From: Allomesorhizobium camelthorni
GTDB taxonomy: Bacteria > Pseudomonadota > Alphaproteobacteria > Rhizobiales > Rhizobiaceae
NCBI RefSeq assembly: GCF_011045125.1
Contig: NZ_JAAKZF010000018.1
Coordinates: 22,027-86,026, forward strand
DNA length: 64,000 nt
Direction of reading: 5' to 3'
Part shown: positions 9,429 to 17,748 of the stretch, piece after piece
Position numbering within the stretch: position 1 is the first letter of the stretch
Layout: every line of letters begins with the position of its first letter
Notes under the pieces: generated by a model
Databases searched by the model: none
Told to the model about the DNA's origin: nothing
Seen by the model: the letters and a program-made list of their open reading frames with translations, nothing else
Translations under genes and position numbers: made by a program

Positions 9429-10601
9429 TCAGAAGATGTTCGCAGTCGGAAGGCCGAGCGCCGTTGCGCCGGCATATTCGGCCTGCGGCCCTGACTGCAG
9501 CGGGTGGTAGCGCGCGCCTTGTATGTCGCGGAAACGCCGCTCCAGGCCCTGGCTGCGGTAAAAGCCTGCGCCCCCGGCGAGTTCCATCGCCAGCTCGACG
9601 GCTTCTATCGCGTACCGGGCGACCAGCGTGCGGCCGATCATGATTTCGTTGATCGAATCCGCCGATGGCGCATTGCGCTCGACGATTTCTATCATATGCC
9701 GCTGCGCAAGCTGGGCTGCTCGCAAGGCGGTGTCCATACGCCCGGCAAGCTCCATGGCGTGATGGGTGGCCGGTCTCTTCTTTGCGAGCTCGATCGCTAT
9801 GTCGCGGGCGCTTTCGGCCACGCCGAGATAGACCGAGTAGATCAGCGGAAAGGCGATGGTAGCGATGATCTGGAACAGCGGATGCCATTCGCCGCTGCGC
9901 CGCGTGACGGCGACGCTAGCATCGGGTACGAACAGGCCTTCGATCACAACGTCGTTCGACCCGGTTCCGCGCATGCCGAGCGTGCGCCAGGTATTGACGA
10001 TCTTCACTTCGGGCGCCTTCATCGACACCGGGAAGTGAATGACCATGTCCGGTTCGCCATCCGACTGGACGATCGCGCCCGTCATCAGCAAGTCGCCTGC
10101 TTCAGCGCCGGAGGTGAATACTTTCCGCGCCGAAATCCGGTAGCCGCCGTCGACCTTGACGGCTTGTCCAGAGCCGGCGATCCAGTCGGAACCGCCGCTC
10201 GACAGGAGAACGAGGCGTTCGCCGGCGATCCTTTTCAGCAACGGCTCAACGGCGGCCGCCTTTTGGTGACGCCACCGCCAAGCCGGAATGGCGACCTGGT
10301 GCGTGTGCATGGAGAAGGCAAGGGCGGTCGAGCCGCAGTGGCGTGCCAGTTCGCGCAGCATCGCCGCGAGTTCGGGGACTTCCGCGCCACCACCGCCGAG
10401 TTTGCGCGGCACCGCCGCTTCGACTAGGCCGGCTTGTTTGAGCGATTTGTAGTTTTCCGCGACGAAGCGGTCATTCTCGTCGGCGTCGGCGGCGCGCGCG
10501 GCAAGTTGCGGGCCGAGCGAGCGGGCGATTGCAACGAAGTCAGTCGGGGTTGGGTTTGCCTGCTCAGTTTTCATGGCGACTGCAAGTCCTGTGGTGTTCA
10601 T
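9429..10601 (-). CDS. Acyl-CoA dehydrogenase-like flavoprotein
   Basis: 390 aa from the ATG at 10601, preceded by AAGGAGG at good spacing; longer in-frame extensions lack this. It has the three-part acyl-CoA dehydrogenase fold: helical N-domain (about 20-130), beta domain with FTSGAEAGDLLMTGA (about 160-240), and C-terminal helices. The catalytic glutamate common in true dehydrogenases is not evident. The SGGSDWIAGSG and RGTGSNDV segments resemble flavin-dependent monooxygenases of the DszC/HsaA type, so either a dehydrogenase or a two-component monooxygenase is possible. Divergent from an HxlR-type regulator, which probably controls it. Confidence 0.8.
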   Translation of the reverse strand: MNTTGLAVAMKTEQANPTPTDFVAIARSLGPQLAARAADADENDRFVAENYKSLKQAGLVEAAVPRKLGGGGAEVPELAAMLRELARHCGSTALAFSMHTHQVAIPAWRWRHQKAAAVEPLLKRIAGERLVLLSSGGSDWIAGSGQAVKVDGGYRISARKVFTSGAEAGDLLMTGAIVQSDGEPDMVIHFPVSMKAPEVKIVNTWRTLGMRGTGSNDVVIEGLFVPDASVAVTRRSGEWHPLFQIIATIAFPLIYSVYLGVAESARDIAIELAKKRPATHHAMELAGRMDTALRAAQLAQRHMIEIVERNAPSADSINEIMIGRTLVARYAIEAVELAMELAGGAGFYRSQGLERRFRDIQGARYHPLQSGPQAEYAGATALGLPTANIF

Positions 10602-10792
10602 GCCTTGATTCCTCCTTGGCCAATTTTCAAACACCCATGAAGAATTGCGCCGGGACAACATCACGTCCAGTTCAGGAACTGTATCGCCATAAAAAACGCC
10701 GGCAGGGGGCTGAACGGTACTGCGAGTCAACTTGGCAGGAGCGCCGCCGCGGCGTATCCTCGACATGGAAATTGCTTTCAAAGGGAGTGGGC

Positions 10793-11515
10793 ATGGAAGA
10801 ACGCGGCGGATATGGACAGTTCTGTCCCGTAGCAATGGCCGCGGAAATACTGTGCACGCGGTGGACGACGCTGATCGTGCGCGAATTGCTCTGCGGCACA
10901 ACGCGTTTCAACGACCTGAGGCGCGGCGTTCCCCGCATGTCGCCGTCCCTGCTATCCAAGCGATTGAAAGAACTCGAGAAAGCCGGCGTCATAGCGACCG
11001 TGCGCAGCGCCGGGGGATCAGTCGAATACCGTCTGACGCCGGCCGGCGAAGAGCTTGGCCCGATCGTGATGGCAATGGGATTCTGGGGCCAGCGCTGGGT
11101 TGAATCGACCCTGTCGCTGAAGAATCTCGACCCGTCCCTGCTGATGTGGGACATGCGGCGCAAGCTCAATCCCGAGCCCCTGCCGCCCGGGCGGTGCACG
11201 ATTCAGTTTCAGTACCCCGAATTGCCGCCCGCGCGGCAGAACTGGTGGTTGGTAATCGAGGACGGGAACGTCGATCTTTGCGGCTTCGACCCGGGCTACG
11301 AACTGAACCTCCTGGTCAGGTGTTCGCTGAAGACCATGACCGCGATATGGATGGGTCTGACCGTGGTCCGTACGGAGATCGAGGCCGGACGCCTCGAACT
11401 GGACGGCGATCCGTCGATCGCGAATTCGATGCAGCGATGGCTCGGCCTCAGTCCCTTCGCCGCCGAGAGCCGGCGCGTTCCTGATCCGACCGGCAGATTT
11501 TCAGAACTGGCCTAG
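10793..11515 (+). CDS. HxlR-family transcriptional regulator
   Basis: 240 aa from the ATG at 10793, with AAGGGAG 8 bp upstream. The N-terminal winged-helix HxlR/MarR-like domain (about residues 10-105) contains the family core CPVAMAAEILCTRWTTLIVREL and RFNDLRRGVPRMSPSLLSKRL. Cysteines at about 11, 21 and 34 could be redox sensors. A C-terminal extension of about 120 residues may bind ligand, as in HxlR proteins fused to SCP2-like domains; I cannot confirm that. Divergently placed against the acyl-CoA-dehydrogenase-like gene with a 191-bp spacer, so that gene is its likely target. Confidence 0.87.
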   Translation: MEERGGYGQFCPVAMAAEILCTRWTTLIVRELLCGTTRFNDLRRGVPRMSPSLLSKRLKELEKAGVIATVRSAGGSVEYRLTPAGEELGPIVMAMGFWGQRWVESTLSLKNLDPSLLMWDMRRKLNPEPLPPGRCTIQFQYPELPPARQNWWLVIEDGNVDLCGFDPGYELNLLVRCSLKTMTAIWMGLTVVRTEIEAGRLELDGDPSIANSMQRWLGLSPFAAESRRVPDPTGRFSELA

Positions 11516-11604
11516 CAAATCACGACGGGATGAACGCTGTTCGCCGTTGCTCCCGTGCGCCGGCAGCAATAGCGTTGCGCCGAAACCCCAGAAGCGAGGC
11601 CTGC

Positions 11605-12201
11605 ATGCCCAAAATTCTCTATTCGCCGACATCCCCCTACAGCGCCAAGGTGCGCATGGCCGCGGCCTATGCCGGCGTTCCGCTGGAAGCGGTGGTGGTC
11701 GACACGAATTCGCAGCCGGCCGAACTGACAGGCCCCAATCCGCTCGGCAAGATTCCTACGCTGGTGACCGACGAAGGGCGAGGGATCTATGACAGCCGGA
11801 CGATCACCCAGTACCTGAACCGCCTGTCGGGCAATGCGCTGTTTCCGCGCAATCCTACGAAGCGGCTCGAGGCCGAAATGCTGGAGGCCCTGGCCGACGG
11901 CGTCTGCGACTGCCTGCTCGCCCACGTCTATGAACGGCGCATGCGGCCGGCCGAGAAGGTGCATCAACCATGGCTCGACCTGCAATGGTCGAAGGCGATG
12001 CGCGCCTTCGATCTCTTGAACGCCAACCCGCCGAAGCTGCCCAAAAAGATCACCGCCGGCCACATCGCGCTGCGCGCCTGCGTCGGCTACATCGACCTGC
12101 GCTTTCCCGGGCAGTGGGAGAAGGGCCGCGCCAGGCTGAAGCGCTGGGCGGCGCGCTTCGACGAGAAGTTTCCGGAGCTGAAGCAGTACGTTCCGGCCTG
12201 A
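11605..12201 (+). CDS. Glutathione S-transferase family protein
   Basis: 198 aa from the ATG at 11605, where the thioredoxin-like domain begins (MPKILYSPTSPYSAKVRMAA). N-domain residues 1-75 include the glutathione-binding NPLGKIPTLV cis-proline loop and YDSRTITQYLN. The all-helical C-domain follows. The catalytic position reads SPTSPYS, so a Ser- or Tyr-type enzyme. The substrate cannot be deduced. A strong hairpin terminator follows 20 bp after the stop. Confidence 0.9.
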   Translation: MPKILYSPTSPYSAKVRMAAAYAGVPLEAVVVDTNSQPAELTGPNPLGKIPTLVTDEGRGIYDSRTITQYLNRLSGNALFPRNPTKRLEAEMLEALADGVCDCLLAHVYERRMRPAEKVHQPWLDLQWSKAMRAFDLLNANPPKLPKKITAGHIALRACVGYIDLRFPGQWEKGRARLKRWAARFDEKFPELKQYVPA

Positions 12202-12220
12202 CTTTCAGCGGATGCAAAAA

Positions 12221-12248
12221 AAAGCCGGGCGTCGAAACGCCCGGCTTT
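12221..12248. terminator. Bidirectional intrinsic terminator
   Basis: Perfect 12-bp stem AAAGCCGGGCGT with a CGAA tetraloop and complementary arm ending in CGGCTTT. It is flanked by A-runs upstream and T-rich sequence downstream. It serves the GST gene (+) and the convergent outer-membrane protein gene (-), whose stop is 24 bp away. Confidence 0.92.
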
Positions 12249-12271
12249 CTTTCGATCGCTATATATGCCGA

Positions 12272-12937
12272 TCAGAACTTCATGCCGACGCCGAAGGTGA
12301 TGCGGTGATCCTTGGCATCGACATCGCCCGAACCGCCGGCCGTGGTGAACTCTTCACTGCCGTAGTCCGTGTAGCGATACTCGACACGGCCGAACACCTG
12401 CTCCGTGATCTTGACGTCGGTGCCGACGCCGGCCGTCCAGCCGACCATGGTGTTGTCATCCGAGACGCCGCCTTCGGTGACTTCCATCTGCTTCGCGGCG
12501 CCACCAGCGGTGGTGTAGAGCAGCACGTCCGGGGTCACGACATAGCCGAGGCGGGCGCGCAGCGAGCCTTCGACGCCGGATTCGACTTCAGTGCCGGCAT
12601 TGTCGCCCTTGACGCCGCTGTAGCCGATGTCGGCTTCAACACCAGCCACGATGCCGCCGGTTTCCCAATTGTAGCCGGCGAAAGCGCCGCCGACGAAGCC
12701 GTCGGTGTCGATCGAATTGTTGAACGACTCATCTTCGGACTCGCCGCCGAAGGCGTAGCCGGCGCTGAGACCGGCATAGGGGCCAGCCCAGGACGCCACC
12801 GGCAGTTCCTCGATCGGCGCCGGTGCAGGCGGCTCTTCCATGATGACATCGGCGGCGTTTGCCGCATTCATGCCCATGAAGGCGATGAGCCCCAAAGCGG
12901 TAGCCGTAGGCCACGCGAGATTCAGTTTGCTTTTCAT
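12272..12937 (-). CDS. Outer-membrane beta-barrel protein (RopB/Omp25/Omp31-like)
   Basis: 221 aa with a signal peptide (MKSKLNLAWPTATALGLIAF, cleavage after NAANA near residue 28). An 8-stranded barrel pattern follows: WAGPYAGLSAGYAFGG, alternating hydrophobic strands and the terminal VGMKF ending in phenylalanine, the Bam recognition feature. This fits the opa/Omp25 family abundant in rhizobia and brucellae. A strong AAGGAG site lies 6 bp before the ATG, and a hairpin sits just upstream in the leader, suggesting high and perhaps post-transcriptionally controlled expression. Confidence 0.9.
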   Translation of the reverse strand: MKSKLNLAWPTATALGLIAFMGMNAANAADVIMEEPPAPAPIEELPVASWAGPYAGLSAGYAFGGESEDESFNNSIDTDGFVGGAFAGYNWETGGIVAGVEADIGYSGVKGDNAGTEVESGVEGSLRARLGYVVTPDVLLYTTAGGAAKQMEVTEGGVSDDNTMVGWTAGVGTDVKITEQVFGRVEYRYTDYGSEEFTTAGGSGDVDAKDHRITFGVGMKF

Positions 12938-12950
12938 TTTTTACTCCTTG

Positions 12951-12978
12951 CCACAGCGCACTCAAAAACAGGCTGTGG
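12951..12978 (-). promoter_or_regulatory. Leader hairpin just upstream of the outer-membrane protein gene
   Basis: CCACAGC (12951-12957) and GCTGTGG (12972-12978) form a perfect 7-bp stem ending 1-2 bp from the AAGGAG ribosome site. Such hairpins in omp leaders often affect mRNA stability or small-RNA control; the role here is inferred. Confidence 0.45.
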
Positions 12979-13331
12979 TATTTCGTTCGATAGGAGCCCC
13001 TGCCCGCGGGGAGGATAAACGGGCTCGGCGCCTCACCGTTCCGAATTTCGGGGCCAAATGCGGCTGGAGCTTACCAGAAATCGGGTCATTCCCCGGCGCC
13101 AATGAGGCAGAAGCGTGGCGTTGCACATGCGCAACAAGCCTGTCAGGAGCTTTGCCGGCGCCGACCGCAAGCCGGCTTGGTGCAAGGCCTTGCGAGACCT
13201 ATATTGCGGCGGAGACTCCTTGGCTTTGCGGCGGGCGTCAGCGCCGGATCGCGCTCCTCGCCACATTGCCGCCAAAAGAACGAACCGAAAGTTACGAAAC
13301 CGCCGCCGGGCATCTCATCGGGATTTCGACC
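12979..13331. other. Intergenic region between omp gene and SDR gene
   Basis: No supported gene. It should carry the promoter of the leftward omp gene, which I could not fix, and that of the rightward SDR-uvrC operon. For the latter a TTGGTG-17-TATATT pair at 13177-13205 is the best candidate. Confidence 0.5.
13177..13205 (+). promoter_or_regulatory. Candidate sigma-70 promoter for the SDR-uvrC operon
   Basis: -35 TTGGTG at 13177-13182, 17-bp spacer, -10 TATATT at 13200-13205, 127 bp before the SDR start codon. Found by inspection only. Confidence 0.5.
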
Positions 13332-14096
13332 ATGGCGCAAGCCCGCAAGACAGCACTGGTGACCGGCGGGGCAAAACGCATCGGCAAGGCGATCGTGGAA
13401 GATCTCGCGGCGCACGGCTTTGCCGTGGCCATCCACTGCAACCGTTCACGGGCGGAAGCCGAGGCCTTGGCCCGAGCGGTACGTGACGGAGGCGGCCGCG
13501 CGGCAGTGGTCGCGGCGGACCTGACCGACATGGCGCAGGCTGGCGGATTGCTCGAAGCCGCTGGACGCGCCGTCGGGCCCGTGTCGCTGCTCGTCAACAG
13601 CGCTTCGGTTTTCGAGGATGATTCAGTGACGGATCCCGACTGGGCCGCCTGGGACCGGCATTTCGCCGTGCACGTCAAGGCGCCGGCGCTGCTGGCCGGC
13701 CGGTTCGCGGCAGCACTTCCCGAGGGCGAGGAGGGACTGATCGTCAACATCATCGACCAGCGCGTCTGGAAGCCGACGCCGCGCTACTTCTCCTATGCGC
13801 TGTCGAAATCGGCTCTCTGGGCAGCCACGCGGACGATGGCGCAGGCGCTGGCGCCGCGCATCCGCGTCAACGCCATCGGTCCGGGGCCGACGCTCGCCAA
13901 TGTAAGGCAGCAGCCTTGGGATTTTGCCGCCCAGGTCGATGGCCTGATTCTCGGCCGCGGACCGCAGCTTTCGGAATTCGGTGCGACGATCCGCTATCTC
14001 TGGGAGGCGCGCTCGGTGACCGGCCAGATGATCGCCATAGATGGCGGCCAGCACCTTGCATGGCAGACGCCGGATGTGACAGGCATGGCGGAATGA
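13332..14096 (+). CDS. Pteridine-reductase/FolM-like short-chain dehydrogenase
   Basis: 254 aa NADP-dependent SDR. The cofactor motif is TGGAKRIG (11-18), with Arg in place of the usual Gly, as in PTR1 and FolM. The active site is D142-Y155-K159 (IIDQRV; YALSK), with Asp replacing the normal catalytic Ser. That Asp-Tyr-Lys spacing matches pteridine reductase (D181, Y194, K198 in Leishmania PTR1). Reduction of dihydrobiopterin, dihydromonapterin or dihydrofolate is therefore a reasonable inference. The start at 13332 follows a weak ribosome site; the frame is open upstream but without domain content. Its stop overlaps the uvrC start (ATGA). Confidence 0.88.
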   Translation: MAQARKTALVTGGAKRIGKAIVEDLAAHGFAVAIHCNRSRAEAEALARAVRDGGGRAAVVAADLTDMAQAGGLLEAAGRAVGPVSLLVNSASVFEDDSVTDPDWAAWDRHFAVHVKAPALLAGRFAAALPEGEEGLIVNIIDQRVWKPTPRYFSYALSKSALWAATRTMAQALAPRIRVNAIGPGPTLANVRQQPWDFAAQVDGLILGRGPQLSEFGATIRYLWEARSVTGQMIAIDGGQHLAWQTPDVTGMAE

Positions 14097-16174
14097 CGGT
14101 CAAGGACGAAACGATAAAGAGGCCGCCGATACCGCGCGGCGACAAGGCAGGCGGCGACATAGCCGGCTATATGCCCGGCCATGACGTCGAGGAGGACGAC
14201 GAGCCCACGGTCGAGGCGTCGCCCGTTGCCGGACCGGATGTGCCGTTCACCGCGATCGACTGGAGCGCGCATGCCGGCGACGCCGACGGCATGGTGGGCG
14301 CCGAAGTCATCCAGACACTGGTCAAGCGCCTGCCCAACGCGCCGGGCGTATACCGGATGATGAACGCGGCCGGCGACGTTCTCTATGTCGGCAAGGCGCG
14401 AAGCCTGAAGAAGCGCGTGACCAATTACGCGCAGGGCAGGTTCCACACCAACCGTATCGGCCGGATGGTGCGCGAGACCGCGACGATGGAATTCGTCGTG
14501 ACACGCACCGAGGTCGAAGCGCTGCTGCTCGAAGCCAATCTTATCAAGCGCTTGCGGCCGCGCTTCAATGTTCTTCTGCGCGATGATAAATCATTTCCCT
14601 ACATCATGCTGACCGGCGATCACCCGTCACCCGGCATTTTCAAGCATCGCGGCGCGCGCTCGCGCAAGGGCGACTATTTCGGGCCTTTCGCCTCCGCCGG
14701 CGCAGTCGGCCGCACCATCAATTCGCTGCAGCGCGCATTCCTTTTGCGCACCTGCACCGATTCGGTATTCGAGAGCCGTACGCGGCCCTGCCTGCTCTAC
14801 CAGATCAAGCGCTGCTCAGGTCCTTGCACCGGCGAGATCTCCGCGGCCGACTATGCCGAACTGGTTTCGGAGGCGAAGGATTTCCTGTCGGGCCGCAGCC
14901 AGAAGGTGAAGACCGAGATTTCGGCGGCCATGCAGGAGGCCGCGGAAGACCTCGATTTCGAGCGCGCCGCGATCTACCGCGACCGGCTGGCTGCGCTGTC
15001 GCATGTGCAGAGCCATCAGGGCATCAACCCGCAATCGATCGAGGAAGCCGATGTGTTCGCCATCCACCAGGAGGGCGGGCAGGTCTGCATCCAGGTGTTC
15101 TTCTTCCGCACCGGCCAAAACTGGGGCAATCGCGCCTATTTTCCGAAGGCAGATCCGGCGCTGGAGGGAGCGGAGGTACTCGGCTCGTTCCTGGCGCAGT
15201 TCTATGACGACAAGCCATGCCCGCGGCTGATCCTGCTGTCGCATACGGTCGAAGACCAGGAATTGCTGTCGGCGGCGCTTGCGACGCGCGCTGGTCACAA
15301 GGTCACGGTCACCGTGCCGCAGCGCGGCGAAAAGAAGGATCTCGTCGACCACGCCGTCCAGAACGCTCGCGAGGCGCTAGGCCGCAGGCTCGCCGAGACT
15401 TCCACCCAGACAAGGCTGCTGGCCGGGATGGCGGAGACGTTCGGGCTGGAAAAGCCGCCGGTGCGTATCGAGGTCTATGACAACTCGCATATCATGGGCA
15501 CGAACGCGGTCGGCGCCATGATCGTCGCCGGCCCCGAAGGCTTCGTGAAGAACCAGTATCGTAAATTCAACATCCGTTCAACCGAGATCACGCCGGGCGA
15601 CGATTTCGGCATGATGCGCGAAGTGATGGAGCGGCGCTTTTCGCGGCTTTTGAAGGAGCATGGCGAGGACGGTGATGTCGGGGAAAGCGAGACGGACGAG
15701 GTCAACGGCTCGGGCTTCCCGGCCTGGCCCGACGTGGTTCTGATCGACGGCGGGCAGGGGCAGATGAGTGCGGTCCGTTCGATCCTGGAAAATCTTGGCA
15801 TTGCCGATCGCGTGGTGGCGATCGGCGTCGCCAAGGGGCAGGACCGCGACGCCGGCCGCGAGCGGTTTTTCGTCAAGGGGCGCGAATCCTTCTCATTGCC
15901 GGTGCGCGACCCGGTGCTCTATTTCGTGCAGCGCCTGCGCGACGAGGCGCATCGCTTCGTCATCGGTTCGCATCGTGCCCGGCGCAAGAAGGAGATGGTG
16001 AAGAATCCGCTCGACGAGATCAGCGGTATCGGGCCGGGCCGCAAGCGGGCGCTGCTCCTGCATTTCGGAACAGCCAAGGCGGTGAGCCGCGCCGCGGTGG
16101 AAGATCTGACGGCGGTCGACGGAATTTCGGAATCGATTGCAAAGTTGGTCTACAATCACTTCCACGAAAATTGA
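14093..16174 (+). CDS. uvrC: UvrABC excinuclease subunit C
   Basis: Makes the 3' and 5' incisions in nucleotide excision repair. 693 aa from the ATG at 14093, which overlaps the SDR stop. Domains in order: N-terminal extension (1-70), GIY-YIG nuclease (GVYRM at 85, VLYVGKA at 97), a Cys-rich patch ([21 protein letters not shown]), UVR helix (about 275-310), RNase H-like C-terminal nuclease ([30 protein letters not shown]) and tandem helix-hairpin-helix ([17 protein letters not shown]). The acidic N-terminal extension of about 70 residues is longer than in enterobacteria. Confidence 0.96.
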   Translation: MTVKDETIKRPPIPRGDKAGGDIAGYMPGHDVEEDDEPTVEASPVAGPDVPFTAIDWSAHAGDADGMVGAEVIQTLVKRLPNAPGVYRMMNAAGDVLYVGKARSLKKRVTNYAQGRFHTNRIGRMVRETATMEFVVTRTEVEALLLEANLIKRLRPRFNVLLRDDKSFPYIMLTGDHPSPGIFKHRGARSRKGDYFGPFASAGAVGRTINSLQRAFLLRTCTDSVFESRTRPCLLYQIKRCSGPCTGEISAADYAELVSEAKDFLSGRSQKVKTEISAAMQEAAEDLDFERAAIYRDRLAALSHVQSHQGINPQSIEEADVFAIHQEGGQVCIQVFFFRTGQNWGNRAYFPKADPALEGAEVLGSFLAQFYDDKPCPRLILLSHTVEDQELLSAALATRAGHKVTVTVPQRGEKKDLVDHAVQNAREALGRRLAETSTQTRLLAGMAETFGLEKPPVRIEVYDNSHIMGTNAVGAMIVAGPEGFVKNQYRKFNIRSTEITPGDDFGMMREVMERRFSRLLKEHGEDGDVGESETDEVNGSGFPAWPDVVLIDGGQGQMSAVRSILENLGIADRVVAIGVAKGQDRDAGRERFFVKGRESFSLPVRDPVLYFVQRLRDEAHRFVIGSHRARRKKEMVKNPLDEISGIGPGRKRALLLHFGTAKAVSRAAVEDLTAVDGISESIAKLVYNHFHEN

Positions 16175-16231
16175 CACAATTGCGCTGGCTCATCGCTTTT
16201 CGATGATTGACCCGGCACGGAGGCATCTGAT

Positions 16232-16858
16232 TTGAGTATCTCTGGATCTGGAGAATTGCGGAAAGACATGGGCAAGGGCGCATTCAATCTTCCCAATATG
16301 CTGACTTATGCGCGAATTCTGGCCGTGCCGATGGTCGTGCTGTGCTTTTTTCTGGAAGGCCGGCTTCAATCCAGCGACTTCGCGCGCTGGACAGCGCTTG
16401 TGATTTTCATCGCCGCCAGCGTGACCGATTATCTCGACGGTTATCTCGCCCGCGCCTGGCAGCAGACTTCCAATATCGGGCGCATGCTCGATCCGATCGC
16501 CGACAAGCTTCTGGTCGCGACCTGCCTGCTGCTGCTCGCAGCCGATACCGACAGGACGATCGCCGGCTGGTCCTTGTGGGCAGCGATCATCATACTGTGC
16601 CGCGAAATTCTCGTGTCGGGGCTGCGCGAATATCTCGCCGCCCTCAAGGTCAGTGTGCCGGTGACTCAGCTCGCCAAATGGAAGACGGCGATCCAGATGG
16701 TCGCCATCGCTTTCCTGCTGCTCGGCCCGGCAGGCGACAAGATGGTCCCCTACTGGACGCAGATCGGTATCTTCCTGCTCTGGGTCTCGGCTATCGTGAC
16801 GCTCTACACCGGCTATGACTATTTTCGCGCCGGCGCCAAGCATATCATGGACGAATGA
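16232..16858 (+). CDS. pgsA: CDP-diacylglycerol-glycerol-3-phosphate 3-phosphatidyltransferase
   Basis: Inner-membrane enzyme making phosphatidylglycerophosphate, the first committed step to phosphatidylglycerol and cardiolipin. 208 aa with about five hydrophobic helices. The CDP-alcohol phosphotransferase motif D-G-x2-A-R-x8-G-x3-D-x3-D is intact (DGYLAR, then GRMLDPIADK). The start taken is TTG at 16232 because GGAGG lies 8 bp upstream; an ATG at 16268 (MGKGAFNLPNML) is an alternative and is nearer to where homology usually begins. Its stop overlaps the moaD start (ATGA). Confidence 0.93.
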   Translation: MSISGSGELRKDMGKGAFNLPNMLTYARILAVPMVVLCFFLEGRLQSSDFARWTALVIFIAASVTDYLDGYLARAWQQTSNIGRMLDPIADKLLVATCLLLLAADTDRTIAGWSLWAAIIILCREILVSGLREYLAALKVSVPVTQLAKWKTAIQMVAIAFLLLGPAGDKMVPYWTQIGIFLLWVSAIVTLYTGYDYFRAGAKHIMDE

Positions 16859-17121
16859 CAGAGCCCCTGACCAAACTTGTCTATTTCGCCTGGGTGCGGG
16901 AACGGATCGGCAAGCCGGAGGAAGAGGTTTTTCTGCCCTCGACGGTCGAGACGGTGGCCGACCTCCTGCTTTGGCTGAAGGCGCGCGGCGAGGAATATGA
17001 AAACGCGCTGCAATATCCGGAAGTGATCCGCGTCGCGATCGATCACGAGCACGTCGATCATCGCGAGAAGATCGCCGGCGCGCGCGAGATCGCCCTATTC
17101 CCGCCGATGACCGGAGGCTGA
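16855..17121 (+). CDS. moaD: Molybdopterin synthase sulfur carrier subunit
   Basis: Ubiquitin-like small subunit of molybdopterin synthase. 88 aa, ending in the essential Gly-Gly (PPMTGG), which is adenylated by MoeB and thiocarboxylated before delivering sulfur to precursor Z. Start overlaps the pgsA stop by 4 bp; moaE follows after 1 bp. A molybdoenzyme gene occurs elsewhere in the window (27082-29190). Confidence 0.95.
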   Translation: MTEPLTKLVYFAWVRERIGKPEEEVFLPSTVETVADLLLWLKARGEEYENALQYPEVIRVAIDHEHVDHREKIAGAREIALFPPMTGG

Positions 17122-17122
17122 G

Positions 17123-17599
17123 ATGCCGGCCGGTGTAGTGCCCATGGTGCGTATCCAGCGGCAAGATTTTGACATTGCCGCGGAAATCGGCCGACTGACG
17201 GAGGGGCGCACCGATGTCGGCGCAGTGGTGACGTTCTCGGGCCTGTGCCGCGACGAAGCGGGCGCGCTCGCCGCGCTCGAACTCGAGCACTATCCGGGCA
17301 TGGCCGAAGCCGAGATCGCGCGCATCGCCGAGGAGGCGTTGGGCCGCTGGCCGCTGATGGGTCTCAGCGCAATCCACCGCTTCGGCAAGATCGCTCCGGG
17401 CGAAAACATCGTGCTCGTCGTAGCGGCGTCTGCGCACCGGCAGGTGGCGTTCGAGGCGGCGTCCTTCCTGATGGACTATCTGAAATCGCGCGCGCCCTTC
17501 TGGAAGAAGGAGCATCGCGTTGACGGCTCCGAAGGCAATTGGGTCGATGCCAAGGATGCCGACGACCAGGCCGCCGCGCGCTGGAATTCTTCTCGATAA
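17123..17599 (+). CDS. moaE: Molybdopterin synthase catalytic subunit
   Basis: Large subunit of molybdopterin synthase; pairs with MoaD to convert cyclic pyranopterin monophosphate into molybdopterin. 158 aa. Family segments present: VGAVVTFSGLCRDE, LELEHYPGMAE, IHRFGKIAPGENIVLV and KSRAPFWKKE, the last containing the conserved catalytic lysines. It begins 1 bp after moaD with a GGAGG ribosome site inside the moaD end, so the two are coupled. Confidence 0.95.
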   Translation: MPAGVVPMVRIQRQDFDIAAEIGRLTEGRTDVGAVVTFSGLCRDEAGALAALELEHYPGMAEAEIARIAEEALGRWPLMGLSAIHRFGKIAPGENIVLVVAASAHRQVAFEAASFLMDYLKSRAPFWKKEHRVDGSEGNWVDAKDADDQAAARWNSSR

Positions 17600-17630
17600 T
17601 TCTTCCCGACTTTAGCGCACTCTCAAAAGA

Positions 17631-17650
17631 TTTCGGCCATCGGGCCGAAA
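17631..17650. terminator. Hairpin after moaE
   Basis: Perfect 8-bp stem TTTCGGCC with ATCG loop, 31 bp after the moaE stop. No U-tract follows, so function as terminator is probable but not assured. Confidence 0.5.
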
Positions 17651-17685
17651 CCTGCCGTTAAGCATGCGTTTCGACGGTTTGCCGG

Positions 17686-17701
17686 TTTAGAGCTTTCTAA
17701 A
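17686..17701. promoter_or_regulatory. Perfect palindrome upstream of GGDEF-EAL gene
   Basis: TTTAGA-GCTT-TCTAAA, symmetric, 47 bp before the start codon. Position and A+T content suit an operator or promoter-overlapping site; no regulator is identified. Confidence 0.35.
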
Positions 17702-17748
17702 GTTGTCGTGAATTACGGTCGCCGTCGATAAACGCGTCGCGAAGCAGA

